Source: Candidatus Omnitrophota bacterium (GTDB lineage: Bacteria; Verrucomicrobiota; Verrucomicrobiia; Limisphaerales; UBA1319). Taken from it: a stretch of DNA of 12,704 nucleotides. The notes beneath the pieces were generated by a model. It did no database searches. It was not told where the DNA came from and saw only the letters and a list, made by a program, of their open reading frames with translations. Location: the NCBI GenBank assembly GCA_023473405.1, contig JAMCZD010000538.1, forward strand, positions 1 through 12,704. The letters are read 5' to 3'. Position numbers and translations under genes: made by a program. Below, piece after piece: positions 5,602-12,704 of this stretch (the first letter of the stretch is position 1; each line of letters opens with the position of its first letter).

Positions 5602-8600
5602 ATGAAAGCTAACACCCTCGAAAATCGTGCGCCGGCGTCCGGCGTAGCGGCCCGGTCGCGCTTGGTAATTCTTGTCGGCATCCTCAGTTGGGCGGTTTCC
5701 GGCTCCGCCGGATTAAGCCTGTTGGAATCAGGGGGCACCTTCCTGCCGGGCAACCTGGCCACGCAGGGGATTGCCTTCGGGTTAGACGAGGAGGGTGATC
5801 CCTATGGGCAGATCATCCTTGTAAACGATGGAACATACGGGGTGAGCAGCCGCTGGGCGGGCGCCTCGGACGTCTCATTTGTCGGGATCAACTTGAATGG
5901 TAGTTATAAGATAGATCGAATCGCTTTTGGGGCGAACAATGCGGGTTTTAACATCCGATTCGAGCGTTACTTGGCGGTTTACACTCTTCAATACACCACC
6001 GTGGCGGCCCCCGACGCCCTGACTCCCGACAATGATTGGGTAACCGTTGGGATATTGGATTATGTGAACCAGGCTCCGCCGGACGGACCTGTGCGCCATC
6101 TCTACCAGCTCCCGGCCGTGGAAGCCACTGGTGTGCGCATCATTGTCGACAACGTCATGTATTACGGCGATTATAATCGGCCGGCTATTGATGAGATCGA
6201 GGTTTATCCCACCCTGGCCCTGGCGGAGACGGGGGGAGAAGGCGGAACGAACAACCTGGCCCGGGCTGGAACGGCATTTGGCAAGGATGAGGAAGGCGCC
6301 CCTTATGGACAGATTATCAAGGCAAACGACGGGGTTTACGGCAATGACAGCAGTTGGGTGGGCACGTCGAGTCCAACCTTTATCGGCATTGACCTAAAGG
6401 GGACCCATACGATTGACCGGATCGGCTTCGGGCGGGACAACACTGGTGCTTCAAACGACCGATATGCGGGTACTTACACCTTGCAATACACCGCCGTCGC
6501 AACGCCTGACCAAAACACTCCCGACTCGAGCTGGGCCACAATCGGTGTGCTGGACTATATCAACGCCGCCCCGACCAATGCCGCCTTGCGCCACGTCTAC
6601 CAATTCGCCCCGGTGCGGGCGACCGGTGTCCGTTTGATCGCCGAGAAACCGGCGGATGGTTTGAACATTGCCGTTGATGAACTCGAAGCTTACCCATTTA
6701 CTCCAAAGCCCGGCAATCTGACCCTGGTTGAAACCGGCGGGACGGCGGGCACGAACAACCTGGCCCTGACTGCCACGGCGTTTGGAAAAGATGAAGAAGG
6801 AGCGCCTTACGGCCAAATCGTCAAGGTGAACGACGGGATTTACGGCAATGACAGCAGTTGGATCGGCACCAGCCAGCCGACCTTTGTCGGAGTCCGCTTC
6901 GACGGGACGAACAAGATTGATCGGATTGCCTTTGGGCGAGACAACACCGGGACCCTGTCTGACCGTTATGCCGGGACTTATTATGTGCAATACACCTCGG
7001 TGCCTTTTCCCGACGAGACCACGCCGGGAGAACAATGGCTGACCATTGACGTCTTGGATTACGTCCATGCACCGCCGCCGAACCCGGCCCAACGGCATGT
7101 TTATAGCTTCATTCCGGTAAACGCAACGGGGGTGCGGATCATCTGCGAAAAGCCGGACGACGGATTGAACATCGGCATCGATGAATTGGAAGTCTATCCC
7201 GCCCTTCCGCCCGAACCCAGCTTCACCTTGGCCGAGACCGGCGGCACCTTTGCCGAAGGGAACATCGCCACCGCCGGGATACCCTTCGGTAAGGATGAAG
7301 AGGGGGCGCCTTACGGTCAGATCATCAAGATCAATGACGGGATGTATGGCAACGAGAGCAGTTGGGTTGGCATTACCCGCCCCACCTTCGTCGGGATCAA
7401 TCTCCAAGGTTTGCATAAAATTGATCGGATCGCCTTTGGCCGCGACAACACCCTGGTGCATGCCGATCGCAACGCCGGGACGTACACCATCCAATTCACC
7501 ACGGTCTCTGATCCGGACAAGACGACGCCCGATGGCGATTGGGAGACGATTGGCGTGCTCGATTACGAAAGCGAGCCGCCGCCTGATCCGGCTTCGCGCC
7601 ATCTCTATAGCTTCACCCCGGTGTTTGCCACCGGGATTCGAATCGTCACCCTTAAGCCCGTGGACGGCTTGAATATCGCCATCGACGAGATCGAGCTTTA
7701 CGAAGCGACGGGCGGGGCGCCGCCGCCGACCATTGCGGACGTGCAACCGGCGGACGGGGCCAGCTTTGTTTCTCCGAGCGACCCCATCGGTTTCAGTGTT
7801 ACTTCGGTTGCCGGCGTTGCACCCACCGGCATTGCGTTGGTCCTCAACGGAGCCGATGTATCGAGCCAGCTCGCCATCACGGGGGACAACAGCAATCGGG
7901 CAGTCACCTACACCGGATTAACGGCGGACACAGTCTACACCGTCCAGATAACCGCGACCGATGTGGCCGGAAGTCAGACCACCAAGACGATCTCTTTCAA
8001 CACCTATAGCCGGAACCAGGCGGTGCTGATCGAAACCGGCGGCGAACCAGGGGCCAATAACCTGGCCATGGTCGGAACGGCTTTTGGAAAGGACGAGGAG
8101 GGCGCGCCGTATGGCCAGATTCTCAAGGTCAACGACGGGATATACGGAAACGATAGCAGTTGGGTGGGCACGTCACGCCCGACCTTTATTGGAATCAATC
8201 TGAATGGAGCCACCCAGATCGACCGAATCGCCTTCGGGCGCGACAACACCGGTGCTTTGTCCGACCGGTACGCGGGCACCTACACCTTCCAATACACGAT
8301 GGCGCCTGATCCAAGCGCCGCCACACCTGATGCGGATTGGACCACATTCGAGGTGTTGGACTATGACGCAACCCCACCGCCCGATCCCGCCCTGCGGCAT
8401 CTCTACCAGTTCACCCCATTCGAGGCAACCGGGGTGCGCATCATAGCGCTAAAACCGGCCGGCGGATTAAACATTGCAATAGACGAACTCGAGGTCTACG
8501 GGATACCAGCGGGACCACGGCTTGGCATCGAACAACAAGGCTCTAACGTCATCATCTCCTGGACCGGCGCCGGTACCTTGCAAGAAGCCGTTGATGTTAT

Positions 8601-8688
8601 GGGGCCCTGGACTACAATAACGGAAGCGGCGAGTCCATATACCGCGACGATGACCAGCGAACGGAAATTCTATCGGTTAGTTCAGTAA
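5602..8688 (+). CDS. Secreted protein with five tandem discoidin-like modules
   Basis: A 1028-residue exported protein. The signal peptide ends near residue 37 (hydrophobic LVILVGILSWAVSGSA). Five modules of ~165 residues start at about residues 39, 205, 374, 541 and 808. Each opens with 'ETGG/ESGG' and carries 'GKDEEGAPYGQI', 'NDGxYGN(D/E)SSW', 'IDRIAFGRDN', 'YTLQYT', then 'RHLYQF.PV.ATGVRII' and 'LNIAIDELEVY'. This order of strands and the 'ATGVR' ending fit the galactose-binding/F5-8 type C (discoidin) fold, so glycan or surface binding is likely. Module 1 is the most diverged (GLDEEGDPYG). An Ig/cadherin-like domain (about 707-803, 'LTADTVYTVQITATD') separates modules 4 and 5. Residues 974-1028 are the short C-terminal module 'VIISWTGAGTLQEA...FYRLVQ' frequent in verrucomicrobial secreted proteins. 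No catalytic domain is seen. ATG 5602 is chosen for the signal peptide; no ribosome binding site is visible. A second pseudopilin gene follows after 116 bases. Confidence 0.85.
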   Translation: MKANTLENRAPASGVAARSRLVILVGILSWAVSGSAGLSLLESGGTFLPGNLATQGIAFGLDEEGDPYGQIILVNDGTYGVSSRWAGASDVSFVGINLNGSYKIDRIAFGANNAGFNIRFERYLAVYTLQYTTVAAPDALTPDNDWVTVGILDYVNQAPPDGPVRHLYQLPAVEATGVRIIVDNVMYYGDYNRPAIDEIEVYPTLALAETGGEGGTNNLARAGTAFGKDEEGAPYGQIIKANDGVYGNDSSWVGTSSPTFIGIDLKGTHTIDRIGFGRDNTGASNDRYAGTYTLQYTAVATPDQNTPDSSWATIGVLDYINAAPTNAALRHVYQFAPVRATGVRLIAEKPADGLNIAVDELEAYPFTPKPGNLTLVETGGTAGTNNLALTATAFGKDEEGAPYGQIVKVNDGIYGNDSSWIGTSQPTFVGVRFDGTNKIDRIAFGRDNTGTLSDRYAGTYYVQYTSVPFPDETTPGEQWLTIDVLDYVHAPPPNPAQRHVYSFIPVNATGVRIICEKPDDGLNIGIDELEVYPALPPEPSFTLAETGGTFAEGNIATAGIPFGKDEEGAPYGQIIKINDGMYGNESSWVGITRPTFVGINLQGLHKIDRIAFGRDNTLVHADRNAGTYTIQFTTVSDPDKTTPDGDWETIGVLDYESEPPPDPASRHLYSFTPVFATGIRIVTLKPVDGLNIAIDEIELYEATGGAPPPTIADVQPADGASFVSPSDPIGFSVTSVAGVAPTGIALVLNGADVSSQLAITGDNSNRAVTYTGLTADTVYTVQITATDVAGSQTTKTISFNTYSRNQAVLIETGGEPGANNLAMVGTAFGKDEEGAPYGQILKVNDGIYGNDSSWVGTSRPTFIGINLNGATQIDRIAFGRDNTGALSDRYAGTYTFQYTMAPDPSAATPDADWTTFEVLDYDATPPPDPALRHLYQFTPFEATGVRIIALKPAGGLNIAIDELEVYGIPAGPRLGIEQQGSNVIISWTGAGTLQEAVDVMGPWTTITEAASPYTATMTSERKFYRLVQ

Positions 8689-8697
8689 CGAGACCGG

Positions 8698-8761
8698 GGA
8701 AACCTGGATCAATCGGTTTCCTCATCCGGCTGGCGACCGGGGGTTCTGGCTCCTGGTCGCC
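8698..8761 (+). other. Two adjacent intergenic hairpins
   Basis: Stem 1 is GGAAACC/GGTTTCC (8698-8704 with 8715-8721). Stem 2 is GGCGACC/GGTCGCC (8732-8738 with 8755-8761). Neither is followed by a U-run, so they are not classical terminators. They may be mRNA-processing or 3'-protecting hairpins between the discoidin-repeat gene and the pseudopilin gene. Part of stem 2 (CCTGGTCGCC) is the reverse complement of the core of the direct repeat flanking the MITE-like element. Confidence 0.4.
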
Positions 8762-8804
8762 TGCACGGCAGAACGGAATCAACATCAATAATCGAAACCA
8801 GATT

Positions 8805-9656
8805 ATGACCTGCAAGAAACAAATGCCTTTCCCGACTTCGAGCCGGGTCGCATCCACCGTGAACGCCTTCACCCTCATCGAACTGCTGGTGGTGATCGCC
8901 ATCATTGCCATCCTGGCCAGCATGCTTCTGCCGGCCTTAGCCAAAGCCAAGACCAAGGCGCAGGGCATCCAGTGCCTGAGCAATCTCAAACAATTGCAAT
9001 TGGCCTGGTACATGTATGCCGAGGACTACGACGGCAAAGTGGTGCCCAATCGCTGGGCCGGCTCGGTGAATATAGACAAGACGGAGATGAATTGGGTATC
9101 CGGGCGGCTGGACTTCAGCGGCACCAATCCGGACAATACCAATACCTTGTTCCTCTCCCAATCTCCCCTGTTCCGCTACACGCAGACCATTGCCGTATAC
9201 AAATGCCCCGCTGATCGAAGCGAGGTAAGGACGCGCGGCGGCGTTTACCCACGGACCCGGAGCCTCTCGATGAACGGCTGGGTAGGGGATGTCGAAAAGC
9301 GTGCCTGGGCCAGCCAGTTCAAATGGAGGAGCATTGTCAAATTAAGCGACATTACGGTTCCATCTCCGTCCCAAAACTGGGTCTTTATTGACGAGAATGA
9401 GGATAGTATTGATGACGGCTGGTTTGCGATGGATATGGATGACCGCGGACGAAACACGATCATCGCCAATTACCCCGCCAGCTATCACAACGGCGCCGGC
9501 GGTATCTCTTTCGCCGACGGCCATGCCGAGATTCATAAATGGGTCGACCCACGCACGAAGATCAAGGTGCAGCACAAGTACATCATGCTCAACGTCCCTT
9601 CGCCCAATAACCAGGACATTGCCTGGCTGCAGGAGCGAACTACCGGCCCGAATTAA
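8805..9656 (+). CDS. Type II/IV-like pseudopilin with H-X9-DG motif (second copy)
   Basis: A 283-residue prepilin-like protein. A 21-residue leader ends in VNA, followed by 'FTLIELLVVIAIIAIL' with Glu at +5 (residue 26) and Ala before the cut. Then come 'LPALAKAKTKAQ' and 'QCLSNLKQLQLAWYMYAEDYDGKVVPN', the family signature. Later marks are 'YKCPADRS' (132-139), the acidic 'FIDENEDSIDDGWF' (194-207), which is a recurring motif in verrucomicrobial pseudopilins, and an exact H-X9-DG (H228, D238-G239, 'HNGAGGISFADG'). It is likely inner-membrane anchored, processed by a prepilin peptidase, with a globular periplasmic or surface part. It lies between the discoidin-repeat protein and the hydrolase, so a role in exporting or displaying those proteins is possible but unproven. 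An internal ATG at residue 7 would also give a workable leader. There is no Shine-Dalgarno sequence. Confidence 0.9.
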   Translation: MTCKKQMPFPTSSRVASTVNAFTLIELLVVIAIIAILASMLLPALAKAKTKAQGIQCLSNLKQLQLAWYMYAEDYDGKVVPNRWAGSVNIDKTEMNWVSGRLDFSGTNPDNTNTLFLSQSPLFRYTQTIAVYKCPADRSEVRTRGGVYPRTRSLSMNGWVGDVEKRAWASQFKWRSIVKLSDITVPSPSQNWVFIDENEDSIDDGWFAMDMDDRGRNTIIANYPASYHNGAGGISFADGHAEIHKWVDPRTKIKVQHKYIMLNVPSPNNQDIAWLQERTTGPN

Positions 9657-9673
9657 CCCGGCCTTTCCATAGG

Positions 9674-9733
9674 AGCGCGGAGCGTGAGAGCGCGGAGCGT
9701 GAGAGCGTAGAGCGTGAGAGCGTGGAGCGTGCA
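9674..9733. repeat. 15-bp tandem repeat, four units
   Basis: Consensus AGCGCGGAGCGTGAG. Units 9674-9688 and 9689-9703 are identical; 9704-9718 (AGCGTAGAGCGTGAG) and 9719-9733 (AGCGTGGAGCGTGCA) are variants. Each unit itself contains two AGCG(T/C)(G/A)(A/G)G-like halves. It begins 17 bases after the pseudopilin stop codon. It is a microsatellite-type repeat with no spacers, so not a CRISPR. The stretch 9734-9899 holds nothing recognisable. Confidence 0.9.
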
Positions 9734-9899
9734 GCGTGATGAATAGGAACGTGGATGCCTTCATCCTCGCATGAGAGCCAGGACCATTGAACGTGATCGA
9801 TCCGACCAGAGTCCTTGAAACTCACAACTGCTTGTAATCAGATCAAGTTTGCCTGGTACTGAGAAATAAACTGAAATCCAGGTTTTCGGTTCCATTGCA

Positions 9900-10039
9900 A
9901 ATTGAGGATTGAGAATTTGTTATTTATCATAGAAAGAAAGCCTGCGACAGGAAGGGCCAAAGCCAGTGAGCGCGTGGCCACTCTGAATTCAAATCCCAAT
10001 TCCCAATCCTTAATTCTTAATTCTCAATTCTTAATTTTA
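9900..10039. repeat. Inverted heptanucleotide repeats upstream of the hydrolase gene
   Basis: Six head-to-tail heptads of consensus AATTCTT fill 9998-10039 (AATTCCC, AATCCTT, AATTCTT, AATTCTC, AATTCTT, AATTTTA). The same heptad in inverse orientation occurs at 9900-9917 (AATTGAGGATTGAGAATT). The two arms pair over 18 bases (9900-9917 with 10019-10036) with only two T/C differences, both allowing G-U pairs in RNA. The result is a ~140-base hairpin-bounded unit ending exactly at the ATG of 10040. The 80 bases between the arms look unremarkable. Confidence 0.75.
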
Positions 10040-10069
10040 ATGAGTCCCTTCCTTCCTCATGCTCGAGCC

Positions 10070-12634
10070 ATGCGCCATCGGAGAACTGGTCTGAGTCTCT
10101 GCCTCGCGGGGATGTTAGCTGCCGTTCAAGCCTGCGCGTCCGAACCGTCCAACGCCCTGTTCCAAGTTGATTACCCGGCCTATTTCTCGCAGCATGACAT
10201 TGTCTATCTCTCACCGCCCACGGAAGGTTACGAGGGATTCCCGATCGGCAACGGCGACCTCGGCGCCATGGTTTGGTGCACGAAAACCGGGTGCGAGATT
10301 CAGCTCAACAAAAACGATGCCTGGGATGGGCCCAACGAAGAAAGCGAAATGCTCCTTCGTTCTTGCGCCCGCCTTACGGCCGAACAAGAGACCCCGTGCA
10401 TGGACTGGCTTTATCTGGACGATTTTGAAGGCCGCCTGTCTCTCTACCAGGGCCAGGCGTCGTTCGCCGCATCAGCGCCCTTCATGAAATTCACCGCCAA
10501 TGCCCGGATTCAGGCCACACGGAATGTCTTCGTCCTGCATGGCCGAGCCGAAGGACGCGGGGACCTGGCCGCCCAAGGAACCCCGATGCGCATTGCTCTC
10601 GAGCGGTGGGGAAGCCGGGCCTTTCCCGGTTGGTATCACGGAATCTGGCGGGGCGCCCAAATGGGTCTGGGGCAAGCGAAGGCGGGGGCAGGGCCGGGGG
10701 AGGTCTGGATACAGGAATCGTTTAGCGGAATGCGCTTTGCCGTGGTCTGCCGCGTCCCCGGCGGGATTGCCAGGCTCGTCCATCCGCGCCGGGCCGAACT
10801 GAGCCTTCCAGCCCGGCCGAACCAGGATTTCACCGTTCGGGTGGCCGTGGTTACGAGCCTGGAATCGCCGGAGCCGTTGACCGCCGCGCGCGCCCTCCTG
10901 GACGAATACGAAAAGACGGGCGCCGCCGCCCTCGAGTCCGAGCATCGCGCGTGGTGGTCGGATTTCTGGCGCCGGTCCTTTGTCCACCTGGGCGACAACT
11001 ACGTGGAGAATTTGTACTATCTGCATCAGTATCTCATGGGGAGCGGCTCGCGCGGGCGTTACCCGCTTATGTTTAATGCCGGCTTATGGTTTTGGAACCA
11101 TGACGTCCGGCAGTGGGTCTCGCCGCACCACTGGAATATGCAGCAGTCCTACTGGAGCGTGTGCGCGGCCAATCACCCCGAGCTCATGGCTCCTTACCTG
11201 GACACCTACTGGCGCCTGCTCGCCAATGCCCGGGAATACGCCGCCAGCCGCGGCTTTACTAACGCCATCCTCTGGAACGAGAAACACGACTACGCCGGGC
11301 GCATGCTTTCCTGGCAAGGAGCCAGTTTTACCAATGACTTCACTCCCGCCTCGCAGATCGCCCAATTGTTCTGGCAATACTACCAATACACGGGCGACCG
11401 GGAGTTCCTCCGCGCTAAGGCCTATCCCTTCATGAAAGAGGCAGCCGAGTTCTACCTGCAATATCTGAAATGGGATGCGGACAAGAAAGAATATTACATC
11501 TACCCCGCCTCACCTTACGAGTGCGAGCAAGGCAACCAGTTTAAAAACACCATCACCGATCTCGGCATGATCCGAACCTCGTTTCGAGCCTGCCTCGAGG
11601 CCAGCCGGACTCTGAATCTCGATGCGAACCATCGGGCGCGATGGCAGGACGTGCTCGAGCATCTGGCTCCCTACCCGCTGCAGGTCCTGCCCAATATTGG
11701 CGAGGTCGTGGCAATTGGCTTAACGAAAGATGACCGCGTGGCCGAGTTGGGTGGGGGCGCTTACACCTTCTGCGCCAATACCGCCCCTGTCTTTCCCGCC
11801 GGCGCGATTGGCTTGGACGACCAGGGTACGCCGCTTTTCGAGGCCGCCGTCCGCCGGGCCAAGCTGCATCCGGCCAACACCCTGGCGATCAGTCCCATTG
11901 CGGTGGTGGCGGCGCGGTTGGGTCTGGCGGAAGAGGCCAAACAGCACCTGGTCATGTCCATTCGCCAGCTCCAACATTTCCCCCAAGGCCTATTCTATAA
12001 CCTCGATCACTGGTCTTACTTATCCCGGTATGCGGACCGGGTTAAGGACGGTTTTCTATTATGCCAGCGCGATTACATTTATGACCGTGCCGCCCGATAC
12101 AAGGACGTCAATGTCTATGGACCCCAGTCCGCCGGCGGGGAAAAGGTCAGCACGCCTACCCAACCTTTCGTGCAGTGCGGCCTTGAACCTTCCGCCATCC
12201 TTGCTGAAGCGGTCAACGAGATGTTGATGCAGAGCTACGACGGCACGATTCGCGTCTTTCCCGCCGCGCCATCCGAGTGGCCGTCCGCATTCACTCTGCG
12301 GGCCGTCGGCGGTTTTCTAGTCTCAAGTGAGAAGGCCGCCGGAGAAGCGCCCACCTATGTTTACATTCGAAGCCTGCTCGGCAATCGATGTTCGGTCGTT
12401 CCACCTTGGACCGGGGCGATTAAAGTGGAACGAGTGGACGGCGCCGCCACGCCGGTTGATTTCAGCCGTGAGAAGGATGCCATTACCTTCCCAACCACTA
12501 CCAACACCGATTACCTGGTCCAACCGGCAACCGGCGCCAAACCGTTCCCATCGCAAACCCGATTTAGCGGTGAAAGAAATCGTCGGCCCAAGACATGCCA
12601 GGAGGCTATCCTGGGTAAACCGCGTGATTTTTGA
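10070..12634 (+). CDS. Secreted DUF5703/GH95-like alpha/alpha-toroid glycoside hydrolase
   Basis: An 854-residue exported protein from ATG 10070. The first 24 residues form a signal peptide (RHRR, then LSLCLAGMLAAVQACA); 'VQAC' is a poor lipobox, so lipoprotein status is uncertain. The N-terminal beta-domain has 'FPIGNGDLGAMVW' (57-69) and 'LNKNDAWDG' (79-87), the signature shared by GH95 and DUF5703 proteins. The helical toroid follows: 'WWSDFWRRSF', 'GRYPLMFNAGLWFW', 'HHWNMQQSYW' (353-362, compare GH95 'NIN..MNYW'), and 'SPYE' with E484 near the expected general-acid position. The C-terminal part 'MLMQSYDGTIRVFPAAPSEWP' is typical GH95. Substrate is probably a plant or algal polysaccharide; GH95 members are alpha-fucosidases or alpha-galactosidases, but this protein differs at key motifs. 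The frame is open back to a TTG at 9902, but that part is encoded by heptad repeats; ATG 10040 is the other plausible start. No ribosome binding site is clear. The next gene starts 5 bases after the stop. Confidence 0.8.
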   Translation: MRHRRTGLSLCLAGMLAAVQACASEPSNALFQVDYPAYFSQHDIVYLSPPTEGYEGFPIGNGDLGAMVWCTKTGCEIQLNKNDAWDGPNEESEMLLRSCARLTAEQETPCMDWLYLDDFEGRLSLYQGQASFAASAPFMKFTANARIQATRNVFVLHGRAEGRGDLAAQGTPMRIALERWGSRAFPGWYHGIWRGAQMGLGQAKAGAGPGEVWIQESFSGMRFAVVCRVPGGIARLVHPRRAELSLPARPNQDFTVRVAVVTSLESPEPLTAARALLDEYEKTGAAALESEHRAWWSDFWRRSFVHLGDNYVENLYYLHQYLMGSGSRGRYPLMFNAGLWFWNHDVRQWVSPHHWNMQQSYWSVCAANHPELMAPYLDTYWRLLANAREYAASRGFTNAILWNEKHDYAGRMLSWQGASFTNDFTPASQIAQLFWQYYQYTGDREFLRAKAYPFMKEAAEFYLQYLKWDADKKEYYIYPASPYECEQGNQFKNTITDLGMIRTSFRACLEASRTLNLDANHRARWQDVLEHLAPYPLQVLPNIGEVVAIGLTKDDRVAELGGGAYTFCANTAPVFPAGAIGLDDQGTPLFEAAVRRAKLHPANTLAISPIAVVAARLGLAEEAKQHLVMSIRQLQHFPQGLFYNLDHWSYLSRYADRVKDGFLLCQRDYIYDRAARYKDVNVYGPQSAGGEKVSTPTQPFVQCGLEPSAILAEAVNEMLMQSYDGTIRVFPAAPSEWPSAFTLRAVGGFLVSSEKAAGEAPTYVYIRSLLGNRCSVVPPWTGAIKVERVDGAATPVDFSREKDAITFPTTTNTDYLVQPATGAKPFPSQTRFSGERNRRPKTCQEAILGKPRDF

Positions 12635-12639
12635 GAAAT

Positions 12640-12704
12640 ATGAAGCGCCCTCTTTCACAGTTATCCATTATCGGAATATCCCTGGCCTTGCTCACCGGCG
12701 CCGT
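12640..12704 (+). CDS. N-terminus of another exported protein (cut by window end)
   Basis: ATG at 12640, 5 bases after the hydrolase stop, opens a frame reading MKRPLSQLSIIGISLALL and then TGA(V) as residues Thr-Gly-Ala to the window end. A basic n-region followed by a hydrophobic core is a typical signal peptide start. The short gap suggests co-transcription with the hydrolase, so a further extracellular enzyme or binding protein is likely. GAGAA lies 5-9 bases upstream and could be a weak ribosome binding site. The function cannot be told from 21 residues. Confidence 0.6.
   Translation, partial: MKRPLSQLSIIGISLALLTGA

Noticed and set aside
6451..7746. A 431-codon open frame on the - strand opposite the discoidin-repeat gene
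   Set aside because: It mirrors the repeated modules of the sense gene, its protein is Arg/Gly/Asp-rich with no recognisable domain, and the sense frame has clear homology signals.
8698..8721. Terminator after the discoidin-repeat gene
   Set aside because: The 7-bp stem has a 10-base loop and no U-tract, so it is listed only as a hairpin.
9674..9733. Possible CRISPR array
   Set aside because: The units are only 15 bp and directly contiguous, with no spacers and no cas genes.
9902..10069. A 56-residue N-terminal extension of the hydrolase from a TTG codon
   Set aside because: This part is encoded by inverted heptad repeats (LNSNPNSQSLILNSQFLIL) and would bury the signal peptide, so the start at 10070 or 10040 is preferred.

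Overview
The window looks like chromosomal DNA from a Verrucomicrobiota bacterium, probably of the Pedosphaera/Limisphaerales kind. This is inferred from gene content, not from a marker gene. The pointers are two pseudopilins with the FTLIELLVVIAIIAIL N-terminus and an exact H-X9-DG motif, a secreted multi-domain adhesin-like protein with the C-terminal 'ISWTG.G.LQ' module common in that phylum, a large DUF5703/GH95-like hydrolase, and many short palindromic intergenic repeats. None of the genes has a convincing Shine-Dalgarno sequence.

Layout. (1) Bases 1-2161, + strand: the end of a GspB/MshK-like pilus or type II secretion accessory protein, followed by a complete MshL/GspD-type secretin with a glycine-rich insert. 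This is the 3' part of an export-machine operon whose start lies outside the window. (2) A bidirectional terminator hairpin at 2282-2306 separates it from a convergent pseudopilin gene (2337-3074, - strand) with its own promoter. The last codons of that pseudopilin are an exact 28-base inverted copy of a piece of the secretin gene. (3) 3270-4571, - strand: a complete aminopeptidase P (pepP) with all metal ligands. (4) 4572-5601 is repeat-rich. It holds a ~130 bp MITE-like palindromic element flanked by 13-bp direct repeats just behind the pepP promoter, a short dubious ORF, and a cluster of REP-like hairpins. (5) 5602-12704, + strand, is a surface/carbohydrate locus: a 1028-residue secreted protein with five tandem discoidin-like modules, a second H-X9-DG pseudopilin, a repeat-filled gap (15-bp and 7-bp tandem repeats), a secreted alpha/alpha-toroid hydrolase of the DUF5703/GH95 type, and, 5 bases later, the start of another exported protein.

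How it may fit together (inference): the secretin and pseudopilins belong to the large type II/type IV-like export apparatus that this phylum expands. The discoidin-repeat protein would bind glycans or the cell surface, and the hydrolase would act on a polysaccharide, possibly fucose- or galactose-containing, outside the cytoplasm. PepP is an ordinary cytoplasmic peptidase that happens to lie between them. No transposase, phage, CRISPR, tRNA or rRNA gene was seen.
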